Assembly: GCF_018691265.1 (NCBI RefSeq)
Contig: NW_024881313.1
Coordinates: 37,875,518 to 37,939,517, forward strand
Source: Tyto alba
Taxonomy: Eukaryota > Chordata > Aves > Strigiformes > Tytonidae
Reading direction: 5' to 3'
DNA: 64,000 nucleotides
The position numbers and the translations under genes were made by a program. The notes below the pieces were generated by a model. It made no database searches. It had not been told where the DNA came from and was given only the letters and a program-made list of their open reading frames with translations. Below are positions 24,969-37,600 of this stretch, in pieces (position 1 is the first letter of the stretch; each line of letters begins with the position of its first letter).

Positions 24969-25082
24969 TTACTATTATTATTATTATTATTAGTAGTAGT
25001 ATTAGTATTAGTATTAGTATTAGTATTAGTATTAGTATTAGTATTAGTATTATTAGTAGTATTAGTATTAGTATTAGTATTA
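24969..25082 (+). repeat. (ATT)n/(ATTAGT)n microsatellite inside the LTR
   Basis: Perfect ATT trinucleotides pass into AGT repeats and then two blocks of the hexamer ATTAGT, interrupted once near 25050 by ATTATTAGTAGT. LTRs of this type carry a short ATT run here. The hexamer probably arose by slippage after an A-to-G change and then expanded, so the length is likely polymorphic. Confidence 0.9.
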
Positions 25083-25092
25083 TATTTCAATT

Positions 25093-25098
25093 ATTAAA
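25093..25098 (+). terminator. ATTAAA polyadenylation signal of the 24570 LTR
   Basis: ATTAAA is the commonest natural variant of AATAAA and sits in the expected R/U5 position, about 135 bp from the LTR's 3' end, just before the 'atctcaaccc' block. Confidence 0.5.
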
Positions 25099-25569
25099 CT
25101 ATTCTTATCTCAACCCATGAGGTTTACTCTTTTTTTATTTTTCTGATTCTCTCCCATCCCACTAGAGGTGGGGGAGGAGTGAGCAAGTGGCTGCATGGTG
25201 CTCAGTTGCTGTCTGGGGTGAAGCCACAACAATTAGAGAAAAAAAGATCATGTGTGCTCATGTTTTCATTCTCTTATGGGTTTTCTCCCCCTTTCTTTTT
25301 TTCCCTTGGTACATTTTTAGCTCCCAGTTACATTATGAAAAAACAAATAGACTGCACCCCAGAAAACCATTCTGCCTTGAAATGGCATGTGTGTTAGTGT
25401 TCCAAGCAATTACGTTTCAGAAAGAAATATTCTTTATGATTTTAAACACAGAGCAATAAACAGGACGATTCTCTATTAAAACCAGGGGTGTTTGCCATAA
25501 AGTGAATAGGAAGAAGACGTCTCAGAAGAAATACTCCTCCAGCAAATATTTCTGCTCTCTGAAATATGT

Positions 25570-25880
25570 CACTTCCATAATTCATACCGTGCTCTGGGTA
25601 ACACACATGACTGTACTGGAAATGAGCATTTAATTAGTGCTCTAGTACAAATATCAACCACCTCCTGTGTTAATAACTAACATTTGGGGCTGTAAATGTT
25701 TATCAGGTAAATATCATGTAATTATAAGGATCCATCTGACCTCAGGCATGGAAAATGAGTGTGATGAATTTGCTGGCTTCATCACCCAGCAAGCCGGAGA
25801 GATTAATTGATGGCATAACATAGTGCTAGCAGAAGATGCCAGAGGTCAAGAAAAGGCCATAAACTGGTTCATGGGTGAAT
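25570..25880. promoter_or_regulatory. Candidate conserved non-coding element
   Basis: Contains gagcatttaattagtgctc (25624-25642), an almost palindromic 19-mer around TTTAATTA. It also has GTAATTATAAGG near 25718 and AGATTAATTGATGG near 25800: three homeodomain-type TAATTA/TTAATT cores in 180 bp, embedded in non-repetitive sequence of even composition. That texture is common in vertebrate developmental enhancers. No conservation data were available. Confidence 0.3.
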
Positions 25881-28879
25881 GAGCTTCAGGCATGACAGTG
25901 ACAAATCAGAACTGTGATTTTTATACAGTTAAAAAGTCACAAAAAGGGTTTCACATAACTACACAGTAAATTTTATCAGAAACGTAGTGGTGGCTAGCCT
26001 CTGTAATAGCCTAGGCTCAGTGCTCTTCACAAGGAATTTGGAGACTTGTGCTTTCTGGAACCACCAGCTTTTAAGTGTGGTGTGGACAGAGACAGGACCC
26101 CACATGGGCAGGAGTGAAATGTTCAGGAGCCCAGAGAGACACTATGCAAGGAAGAACTTGATTCTGTACCAAGCAGTAAAAAAGACAGCAGCTCTGGAGA
26201 CCAATAAATTTATAAGTGTTTTCAGATGGATTTTTACCATGCACTAAAAAGAAATTGCTGGGTGCTAAGTCTCCCTCTTCCATGGGAGAGATGTAACCAG
26301 AATTCATTAACCAGAAGGTTGCTATATCACTGGTGGTAATGATTTATACAATTATTATTTATACAAATATGCTGAATTTATACAAACAACTCAAATAAAC
26401 TTAAGAACGGTCTGAAGCCTGAATTTACACACCATTTACACCTTAACTGTGTATCACTCACTTCTGGCAGCCATCCATGGACATATCTGAGCCCGAAGGA
26501 CTCCAACATTGCAAAACCTCCTCAGCCATGCCACAGTTCTCCAGGAATAGAATTACTAGGAAGGACATGGAGACTAAATCCTGCTCCTTAACACTGATGA
26601 CTGCAGAGGGAACACTTCAACCTCTTCAACTAGATCTTGTCCTGCTTAAATCTCTGTACAGCTTCATATAGCACAGTCCAGATTTGCTGTTGGACGTGAA
26701 AACTCCATGTATAATACATGAGGAACATTTAACACATCAGAATGGAGACTAAGATGCCTCTGTGTACTTTAAGAGCTGTAGTGAGCCAGCTAGTAGGACA
26801 AAATAGACCAGAGGTGGGAGAAGGACATAGTTTAAACTCTTGACCTTCTCCGGACATCAGCACTTCACACAATGTTATAAGCAAGTGATTTTGACAAGGT
26901 GGTCTCCAGAGTTGTGAATCCTTTTCTCAAGAGAGGCAGTGACAAACACACTTTCTGAGCACAGCCAGGAAAGATCAAGACAACCATGATGGAGCCCACC
27001 TCATATACAATAGCCTCATACTTAGAGCGTGAACTTACAAAATAAAGCACTGGGATCACAGGTTCTCATTTCCATGACCTCAAATACATGTCTTCTAAAA
27101 AAGTGCTCCAGGCACAAGACTGTAATTAGTGTCTGGATTAGAGAACTGCAGTCTTCCCCCTTCACCAGAGACTTTAAATTAATCTGGAGATGAAAGTAGG
27201 GCAATAAAACAGCCTGACTCAACTGAATCCTCAGCTGATGAGCTGATATAAATCTTAGGTTTTGGGTTCGTACAGATTAAGTGGCCACAGTGGACTACAC
27301 TGAAGGTAAAACAGGATTGTATAGGCATGTAAACTGTTTTCTGACATACTTTTTTCCTTCACTGAGCTGGATTCATTTGAACAGATGTTGGCATCTTCTC
27401 TATAAGTCCATATATCTGAAAAGTGAACATAAAAAAATCATTTTTAGAGTAAATGGAGATGTGTGACATAGAGACACAGAGGATTATATTGCAAGTCAGG
27501 GCATCCAGAAGTCAACATCTGAAATATGTCAGAGGAGTCATCTTTTAAAATGCTAATTCCTTTCTAAGGAGAGAAAGGAGACCAAGGTGACCAGCTCAGC
27601 TAATGATGTCTCTAATATCACTGGTCACAGCTACCAGTAGTTAATCTAACATTTTGCCTATCAGATTAAGCACTGAAATCACTTGATTTTTATTAAGCTT
27701 AAATTCTCTATTTCTCAATTTCCTACCTGAAAGTGGAGATCAGTGTAAAACCTCACCTTACAATGGCTGTGAAAAGTAATTCTTTTCATGTTTTTGCAGT
27801 TCTCAGTTACTGTGGTGACAAGAACCTGGAAGAGGTTAACACACTTCTGTCTTCAGACCTTGAAGGGTTTGAGAAGTGTTCAGTAAATAATACAGGGAGA
27901 TATGGCAAAAGTAAGGTAAAACCAAATGTTGAGGAGCTGCCCATTTGAAAGAGTAACAGTACACTGAATGAGAGTGCTGTCCTACTGAGAAAAGTACTAA
28001 TGCAGTCAAAAAATATGGTTGAATTTTAGTTCATCACGTAAAAAAGGGAAACTAAGGTTGCACAGGCAAATACTTCTAGTGTTTTCAGTCTTCCGAATGA
28101 TTTTAACTGCATCTTCAATGTTACTTTAAATATTTTTGTTCATATGCAAGCTGCACAATAATATGTTCAGCACTATATATTCCAAACAAGGGCATCACTA
28201 TGTTACCAGATGAAAGACAGATTCTGTTCCTACACTGAAGATTTTGAAAACTGTTTTCTGATTTCAAGTGAGAACACAAATTTTCACCATCTGCAGTGAA
28301 TCAGAAATTGTGAAAACCAACTCTGTTTCAGCATTCAATTATGTAGTTTTAACTCCAGCCTCTTAAAAAAAAAAAAAAAAAATTAAAATTAGCTTTTAGA
28401 AATTAAACATAATTTGGGGGGGAGGGAAAGGATACCTATATTTCTAGTTAATTTCAAAAAAATTAATCCTAACTATTAGATTTTTTTATTCCTCAAAAAT
28501 AAATGCTGGAAAAAAACTAACAGATTTTCAGTGTCACTGCTGTTGATACTTATTTAGTAGTGAAGTACACTTTTTGATGAGTTAAAGCTTTTTCATCTCC
28601 CTTTGAAGGCATTGGGAAAACGCTTGCGGATCAAGCATGTTGGCATAAACAAGTTAGGATATATATGCCCAGATAGCCTTTGCACCATATTTCTAAATTT
28701 TTTTTTTGTCAACTGAGTGTATGTTATTGTACAATACTATACAAAATATATTCCTGATAGGATATAGCCAGCAGTGAAAGTACAGCTGAATCAGTCAGGA
28801 GAGAAAAATTTTGTACCGTGATTTTGAGCCCAATCTGCCACACTGAATCCTGGCAGGAAACCTCAAAGTTTTGTCAGGT
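25881..28879. other. Unique AT-rich non-coding DNA
   Basis: Only short, isolated ORFs (under 90 codons) without family resemblance. There is an A run at 28365-28382 and a G-rich patch near 28417-28428. No gene or transposon was recognised. Confidence 0.5.
28365..28382. repeat. Poly(A) tract, 18 nt
   Basis: An A run followed by AT-rich sequence. No associated retroposon body was recognised. Confidence 0.8.
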
Positions 28880-29450
28880 TCTGTGCTCCTTTTGGAATAA
28901 ATGTGCTGTTTTAAAGGTCAAATCAAGACCCTGATGGGTGGTGATGGCTGGGAGTTAACTCTGACATGTAGCAGATGCATGCTTCATTCACAGTTTAGGG
29001 GACGCAGCCCCAGTTTGCAGCCAGCTCAGTCCATCTGAGCGATTGGTGTCGGCAGAGGCAGCAGGTAATTTGGAAACCAGGTGTCCAACGCATCTCAGGA
29101 CGCTCACGGATGTGCAGGTCCAGGAGCACTTTCAGACACCTCCTGCCAGATTAGCTGCTGCTGTTCAAGTCCTGTCCTGGGAGATATTCCCCCCCAGGTG
29201 TGGGAAATATGTCCTCCGGCATAGAGCCATTTTGCACACAAGAGCTGACAAGCAGGATTATTTGTCCAGTCTCTCTACCTAGACACCTTTTCTGTGAAAT
29301 GGAGAGAATATTTGTTTTTATGGGATATGTGAGGTGCCCTCTGGCCTTGTTTCTGGTAATTATGCTGCACAGTAGAAATTTTCCCTGTTACTAATTAGCC
29401 AGCTGGCATTAAAGGAATGTTTTGCTTCATTAAAATCAGGTTGAGGATAA
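28880..29450. promoter_or_regulatory. Candidate conserved non-coding block
   Basis: This roughly 570-bp stretch is more GC-rich than its flanks and free of low complexity until 29450. Near the right end, ggtaattatg (29356) and actaattagcc (29390) homeodomain-type cores sit next to an E-box CAGCTG (29400-29405). ORFs of 79 and 64 codons overlap here in different frames and show no family resemblance. The regulatory reading is inference from motif texture. Confidence 0.28.
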
Positions 29451-29538
29451 TTTTTTTCCCCCTCCATCTCCACACACTATGCCTCTGTCATTTTAACAGT
29501 CTCTTTTCCTGTCAGACCAGACCTATTCAAGATGTTTG

Positions 29539-29545
<7 letters not shown>

Positions 29546-29569
<24 letters not shown>
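29546..29569. repeat. Poly(A) tract, 24 nt
   Basis: An uninterrupted A run. No retroposon body was recognised on its 5' side. Confidence 0.85.
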
Positions 29570-32500
29570 GACAAGAGAAAAAGCAGACTGTTTAATTAAA
29601 AACAATCTCTGAGGAGTACCCATTCCTCAATTTAATATTTATTCTGAAATAAGAAGGTTCTCACTTAAACATTGAATTATCCTTTTTTTGTTCTTGACTA
29701 TGAAGAGAAGCACAGGCTGTTCATGGCCTTTGACTAGGGACATGACTGTCCAGTTTGAATGATCAGCCATTCACATTAGCACCAAGTTACCAAGGATATG
29801 TATTTTTATGATGTTCCACAGTATAAATTCATTTTCAATCTCATGAAAGCAGTACCTTTGACAACTTCTCATGAACTTCAGTCACAGAGACATAGCTCAT
29901 AATGATATTCACTGCAAGACTCCTTTTCCCCAATAAACTTACACTGTCTGAACCAAAGTAAACTTTCTACTTGCCATCATCAGATCAGCAGTCAGTAGCC
30001 ACACCTCTACTGTGATACTCAAGAGGTATTCAGGCACTTGTAGTGACATGAAAGTTCAAGACAACAAGTGTTTTAACCTGCCTGCTACCCATGCTTGTCA
30101 GATCCTGGTTTTTGTGTACACTGAATGGAGGCAAATAAAGGTCGTATCCAGATAATCTATTCAGATGATGTGCTCATTCGTCTTCTTTGATTACTTAAAG
30201 CATCCCTGATTAAAGTGGTTAGATATAACTCATGTATCATTCACCAATTGTAACAGACATTTATCCGTGAAGCAGTCACCCCAGTCTCCCTTGTAGTCAG
30301 TCTGTGGAAAGGAATATAAACCTCTAGGATGAAGCTTAGTGGGTCTATTTTGGATGTACATTTTCAGATGGGATGAATTGTGCTCTAGACCCTATTCACA
30401 GCACTAGGGACCCCCAAAGGAGCCCAGAAAAACAACTGAGATATACCACCTCTATCACAGACATCTATGTTTTTGCAGTTAAATCATACCCCAGCTATGT
30501 CAATCATTCATCCCTCTCTTAATCTCATATACTCCAGCAGTACCTAATTTTATTTGATACACCATGTTAGGAGGGCTGAATATAACCAACTTGGAGATAC
30601 ACCCACTGGTTCCTGTTGTTAATGAAAACTGTAAAATGACAACTGGACTTCAGCAAAGCAAGAGATTCAGCCTGAGGTGAAACATGTTGCCTCACACAAA
30701 CAATCTACCATAAAAGAAATCCAGGGCAGCCAGTTCCTTTCAATAAACCCATGAGTGAGTCTCATCTATACCCTGTTCCTGGAGATCTCTAAAGTAAGCA
30801 CTTTCCCCATTTCTTCAGATGAACACGCAGCCTGTTAAACATCTGTTTTGATAAACCATTCCTCCATACAGCAGCCTCATCTCCATTTCTTCGTCTGATG
30901 AATGTCATTAGCTAGTTTCCTCCTGCTTTGTTCCTTGTCACCATTTTGGTAGCAGCTGGATTAAGAGAATAAGAACTCAATAGGTTCAACTTGATTTGCA
31001 ACCACAAAATATAAATCTTCCTGTGGAAAGCTGTTGATTACATTAAAGGTTATTTCCCATTTTGATATCTGCATAGTACATTAAAGTCTTCTCTGGCAAG
31101 GGGTGTGGACTAGAGTAGCAACCATTTCTAATTGCCCAGGAAAGAGGGCAGTGAGAACTCAGACACAAAAATATGTCGAGAGTTGGTTTTGGTTTTGTTT
31201 TTTTTTTTTTTTTTACAAGTATTAGGTCTGTGGTTAATACAAACAAGGTCTCCTGGTCATTACAGCTACAGAAAGGAATTCTAACAAAGACTAATAGAAA
31301 TTGTTTTTTGCCTCTCATTTCACTGTTTTGTTAAAGGAACCATTGCCTGCCACCTTATTGCTAACTGCTATTTTAATGCTTCAGGCTTGTTGTTGCTTGA
31401 AAGCTGTTCAGTGGAGTGGCCTTTGATGGGGACATAAAGTCAGAAAAAATGGTGATCACTCCCAGAGATGCCCTTGTTTCAGGTGATCAAGAGATGTGGC
31501 ACCTGGTTGAGAACCATAGTCTTCCTGCCCACCCCTCCTCTGTCCTACACACTGGCAACCCACACAGAGCTTCTCAACATCTCACGCTTGCCAAAGGATT
31601 TGTGCTTGTGCTGGCAGGAAGTACCGTTATCCTATTTTTTCTGATTATACAGATTAACATAAACATCCTTGTGAAAGCCAGGGGCAAGCATACTTTTAGT
31701 TAGTTTTCAATACAGAGCAGAGCAGTGTTAGGGTAAAGGAAAGCAAAATCTTTTTGCCCGAAAGCAAGGAAAGGATGATGCACCTGCAGAAGTAGCAGAT
31801 CAGCTTACATGTAAAATTGTGAAATATGAGGTTTTGCCACAACTGATCTCAGCAATTTTTGAAAAAATCAATTTTCTGGCTACTCCTTCCTTCTTGTCTT
31901 CAAGGCCTATGGAATCATGACAAGGATATGACAAAAACAAAGGTGTGGGTTTGATAGTTCCTAAGGTTCTTTCAAAACACAGGACACTTTCACGTCAGGT
32001 GCTGTGCACAGTCAAAGCTACAAAACATTTTGGACAATTAATCTATGAGTTTTTCAATGACAAGTAGCCATTATGTTGCATAAACAAGACACAAATGTTG
32101 AGTCCCAACTCCATGCCCTGACTCTGCTACCAACAACTGAATGAACTCTTCATGGACTATGGTCAAATAACCTCAGTCCCCTACCCAGTTGGCTTTTTAC
32201 CTATAAGGAAATGTGCAGTCATACTCAGAAGTATGGGAAATTCCTTTTTTCCAGAGTTTCCATGTTTCAAAGAGGACTTGGAAATAACCCAAGAGAGCAA
32301 CAATACAATATTTTTCAGAAAAGAATCTGAACATTTGTCCCGACTTTAGGTTTTGCCAAACACTTTTATCTCTCTTTTTCTGTGTGTGACTCAAAGGGGG
32401 AGCATAAAAATGTCTGGTTATTATAGATCTGCAATAGTTTGTTTTGTTTTAGTTATTTTCTGAGACTGTTTTAAATACAGATCTAAATAAAAAGCATTGT

Positions 32501-34661
32501 GGTTATCTTTTACTGGAACATATTGTGATAACAGAGCACTGTCATTGCTTCATGGGAAGAAACTCTGTGACAGTGCTAAAAAATGTGATAGCTTGTGTAA
32601 TACTCTCCCCTGTGTCACCTAGAGGACACATTTTTATGCAATGCAGATGTGGAAAAATTCTGTCCCAGCTTCTTTCCCTGCTTCCTCCCCCTTAATCTTG
32701 TCTGACCTGACTTTCAGACCAAGAGATCTGTACAAATCATCAATGAAGGAAGCAAAAAATTGGAAAGATCAAAAACCAAAATATGTAAAGCAACAGAAGG
32801 GAACACTGTATCAGAGATGTGTGGCAAATGCCATTTTCCTGCTCAGCAAGGTTTTGAAGAACAACATTAACCTTGAAATTTTACTTTTCTGGTGAGGAAT
32901 GAAAGATGCATAGGGTTTTTTTGATTTTTTTTTTTCTTATTCTCTCTGAAAACATCTCTGAGACACAAGATTATAAAAACATAGGACAGGGTTAGGCTTT
33001 CTGAGATTTGAGGTCACTTCACTCAAGAATTTCTATCATAATTATTTCTTTAAGCATTGTCAGCTCATCAGGTTAAAGTCTCTATCACAAGACCACTTCC
33101 AATTTGTATGTGGTACAAAGTGTGAGATCGAAAAGAAATGAGTTACTACCAAGATGTCCAGTAAGTTGATACTGGGTACAACAAAGCAGATTTTATAACT
33201 TCATAAAGGGCTCTTTGTCTGTAAGTCCTAGCTCATATTGTAGGCTTTCAATAAAAATGGAGAGATGACTTTAATTGTCATTCAAAACTTGGGCATCTCA
33301 TGATACTACCTGCTATATCTGGGCTATCCAAAATAAAATTTATAGCTAGACAAGCTATGCTCTGTACAGCTTCTTTAAAACTGCAATGATTGTCAGGACA
33401 GACGTCAAACACAAAGCTTCTATGTCTTTACCAAATAAAATAAAATTTAAAAAAAATAATAAATTCCTACTCACAGTGCCTTCAGTGGGCTTGCCTATCC
33501 TGGGATGCCTCTTCCAGCATTCACCTTTACTCCCTGTCCATGTCTAATCCAGTTGAATTTAGACAGGATAAAAGGTTTCTGCACAATGCTTACCAGTCTT
33601 TCATGTCTGAAATTAAGGAATCTAGGGAACTGGGATGTTTTATGTCAGTCACCATATGTAATACAGCCAGTTTGTGAGTAACTTCCATGCAATAAAAAAC
33701 CTTCGTGGATAAATATATATAGCTTGAAATATTCTTTATTACAAATACCAGCGAAGCTCTCAGAAGATTTCTCACTGCTGTACTGATTCTGTTTAGTACA
33801 ATGATATACTGACCACATTCCCATAAATATCATCTTTGGACAGCAGGACTAAACCTATCGCATCTGAACTCAGACACATCCTGTGCCTTGACCTCCCTTT
33901 GTACTGATGCCATGTGCAATTGTGCTGTGAACCAGATCAGGGTTACTGATCTGGCTAAAAATAATTTTTTCCCTCTATTTTTTTTGGTGGGTTGATTTTT
34001 TAGCTAGGTCAATTCCTTGGTCCAAGTCATTATATACAAACACATTTACTTGCAACAGCATTTGTTGACAGAGACAGAGCTGGAGATTCTTTCTGGTTAA
34101 AAATGTCCAGATAACAACAGCATTAGGGTATGTCTACTCAGTGATATCACTCCAGCTTATGAGGATGCATGACAGATTTTGATGCAACTAGCTCAAGTAG
34201 ACAAGTAAACTAATCCTTGTAACACTGAAGAAATACTGTGGAAGAACCTGTATCCAAACTATTAATTTTGCAGTTCTGTTTTGGTAGAGACCGAAGAGTC
34301 AATAAGCAAATGTCTGCAAGATGTTATTCCATTTTTGACCTTCTGTGTTGAAAAACCTTTTTGGATTTACTGAGAAAGCTAGGAGGAACTTGATCTTTCT
34401 GCCCCTGACCATTTTTTCACTCTGATAAGTAAAAGGAACAGGAGTCTACAGAAGCAGTGTCTCATCTCAGTATACAACCTGTGTTGAACTTTAAGTACTT
34501 GCAAAGTTTTACGGGTATCAGAGGCCAAAAATACAGAGAAGCCAAGGTGATCCTAGTAAGCTGGTCTATTGGGTTTGCTGCAGAACAAGCCCTCAGAAAT
34601 CTGTCTTGAACTAAAAATATAGCACTGTACTATGGCAAACAACTTCAAACTGAAACAAAAC

Positions 34662-34681
34662 AAAAAAAAAAAAAAAAAAAA
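34662..34681. repeat. Poly(A) tract, 20 nt
   Basis: An A run preceded by AAACAAAAC. No element body was recognised. Confidence 0.8.
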
Positions 34682-37600
34682 GGCTTGTAATCTATTAATT
34701 TTATTTAGAATATCTTGGTATTATCCTGCATGTTCTGATTACTCCTCTGTAGATCAGTTTGTGTTGCAATTTGAGTTTTAGAGGAAAATCTATTACCACT
34801 CTATCCATAAATCTCTGTGATGATGAAGTACATTCTTCAGTGTTATTTCATTGTATTGTATTGATTGATATGATTTTTTAGCCTTAATTCATTATTTTTT
34901 CATCTCAGTGTATCCAATTTAATACTTGCCAAAGTAAATATTGTTTGCTGTGACTCTTTCAGAACATGGGCCTTTACAGGTCCCTTGAAATAAAGGGTAA
35001 GGACAAAAATTGTCATGTTCTGAAACTCTAGTGATTCACATGACAAACAGAAGTTAGTTACGTGTTAATATTTCCTTAAGTAATGATTTCTGGATCCATT
35101 TTGCTTCTCAAATTGCAAAGAAATTTGGGAAGCTTGTTCAGTTTCTTCCCACTGTGTTATCTGATCATTGTGTTTTAAATTCTTTAACATTCCCAGCATC
35201 ATCTTGTTACCTTCTTTTACCCCAAAGGAGACCTGAGTTTTCAACTGGAGCTGTTATCACTATCCAAATACAAACAATAATAGCATAACAATGGGGGGGG
35301 ATTGCAGTTACTGTCCCACTTCCCACCTACGGAGATCTTCAGATGATGCTTCTTTGTTGTGAAGGGGTGATGGAAGTCAGTGAGTCAGCGAAGAGAGGAA
35401 GGCACATGCACTATGGACAGAATTGCCCAATCAGTGTAAGAAAGTAGACCTGTTACAGAAGCTAGTGTTCATCCCTTGATATTTTTTGAGTGATTAGACC
35501 AGCTTTGTTTTGACTGGGTCCAGAACTACTGAATGAATGTCACTCACTTTAAGTGGGACAAGTACCAAGGAACTCTGAAATATAAATGTTGGCTGTGCCT
35601 CTGCATCACACCACCAGATTTAGCAAATCTTGCTATAGGTCTGTCTGTCAGTTTCTCAGCTTGTGATTTATAGATACGATGGCATACTCACAACTTCAAA
35701 ATACTTTTGGATTTAGAAAAATGACAGATGTGTAAATCTAATTTAAACCAAACAGATTTTTTATGAAGTGACTAGTACTCACCTGCACACACATCCTTAT
35801 GTATGCCTTCTAATGTAAGACTAATTAAGGAAGCTCTTAAAATTCAGTAATACTAGCTTGACTTCTGAATTCTCTTGATTTTCAACAAAAGAGAGGTACT
35901 TTGGTTTTTCCTGTGTCTCTTCTCAAGTTCCCCTTCCCCAACGATTTTAGGAATAATAATCAATTGAGAAATATAAAGTGTTACAGAGTTCTTCCAGGTT
36001 GCAAGATGTCTTGCCTGTATTTCAGTTAAAGGTGAAGATATGTTAGATACAGATGTTTTCCTGTACATTGAGTGTTTAAGGTTGTATGTTCAGTAAAGAT
36101 CTGGTCATTTAGAGACCTATTTTGACAAAATATAGGGATTGGATTCATTACCATACACACAGATTTATAGTACCATCTGAAATCTCTAGGATACCCAAGA
36201 AACATGCACAAGGTTGACAGAGGTGACCCAAGATTTTAGGGAACCCTCATCTTCTGGAGTAGCTGGAGGCAAGAAAATAGCCTCAAGCTCCCCAAATGTC
36301 ACCAAATGTTTATCTTCAGGCAGCTCAATCAAGCCCTAGGAATCTACTCAGAACGAGCTAAATTATACTCTAAGCTCCACTAAGTGCATTGACTAGCTTT
36401 CAGTAGACTATAATTGGAGATTACACATCTGTTTATCTGGAGACATCTATTGGCTAGATTGATTATAATAGAAGTTAGGGATCTGTCTCACACACCAACA
36501 TCAAAATTTCAGCATCTTAATCTATGAGATGAATCACTTAAACAGGGTTTCATCTTCCCAGGCATTAGTGGCTACATCTGTTCAACTCTCTTCTGTAAGG
36601 TAAAAGCACTTAGCTCAAAGTGAAGATATTACACATAGCTGATGATTTTATGACAATTATTTGGTAATACCATGTAAAATAATAGCTCGTATCTATGACA
36701 CTGCACTCAATATAACATGCTAAAGCTACCAGGACCTGCCTTTCTTAAGGAGTAAATGAGTTATGGGACACAGGCAGGAATGAGGTGAAGAAATTAAAAG
36801 GATCTCAGCCTGGAAAACTCTTTAGATTAACTCAGACCTTATGTGTAAATTTTACTAAGGATTGTAAGAAACATCATGGCTTTCTCTATTGCCTTTCTAT
36901 TGCCCTAATTGCTTCTTTAAATCCTCCTCTTTCAACTCCCATTTATATCAAGTAGTGCTGAGAGCCAGAAATATTTCAGTATTATGAATTCAGAAATATT
37001 TTCAGAAACTAGGACACTTTGCTTGCAAATAAGGGATTTAAAGGTGCAAAGAAAATGTTCTACCTTCCTGCAGACCCCCTGGGGAGGCTGTTGAGAACAA
37101 CAGATCTGCCCACAATTTGTCCTGTTACATCTCTTAGCATAAATGCCAACTGCTAATGCCTGTGTCTGACTTGCCACAGTGCCAAGGAAATTGTGCTGAT
37201 GGATTTCTCTTTTTAGAAAAGCTCAGGAAGGGTCTGCAGCTTTCTATACATGTGAAGTCCAATACAACAAAAAACTAGTTACGGCACTGAGAGCACCAGG
37301 CCCACCTACAGTAATTTAAACCATGATAACACTGAAAGACCAGAGTTGGGTTCAATCTGCTATCTTCTCTAAGCCTCTTAGATGCTGTACCTTCAAACTA
37401 TTCCTTTCTTCAAAATTTTCAAAACTTTAATCTCCCATTTTAAAACCTTCAAAAGGATAATGGGGTTGAATGTGTGATTCAACATGGACATCAATTACAA
37501 GTACAGTTTATTCTTCTCCCACATCTCAAATTTTCATGATAACTTGTTGACATGAAAAATGTGTGCCCTAACCTTAATGACTTTACAAATGTCCCTTGAT

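Larger units (their letters stand above)
24570..25231 (+). mobile_element. Solo LTR of a second ERVL-type family
   Basis: Starts TGTCCTGGTTTTGGCTGGGA and ends GAAGCCACAACA, with a perfect 5-bp TSD ATTAG on both sides (24565-24569 and 25232-25236). The opening (a 'gggatagagttaattttctt' block) and the 'tctcaacccatgagg' block near the end match my memory of the abundant passerine/neoavian TguLTRL-type ERVL LTRs. The element is 662 bp with no internal retroviral sequence. It is only distantly similar to the LTR at 16522. The usual TATA region appears degraded (cagtatagatactg near 24820). The polyadenylation hexamer is ATTAAA at 25093-25098. An expanded microsatellite occupies 24969-25082. The Ser/Ile-repeat ORF 24815-25120 is an artefact of that microsatellite. 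Confidence 0.93.

Noticed and set aside
24815..25120. 101-codon ORF with a long Ser-Ile repeat
   Set aside because: The repeat is the translation of the ATT/AGT microsatellite in the LTR.
31416..31703. 95-codon ORF with one hydrophobic segment
   Set aside because: It opens with GTG just after a stop and has no family match or exon signals. The hydrophobic run comes from T-rich sequence.
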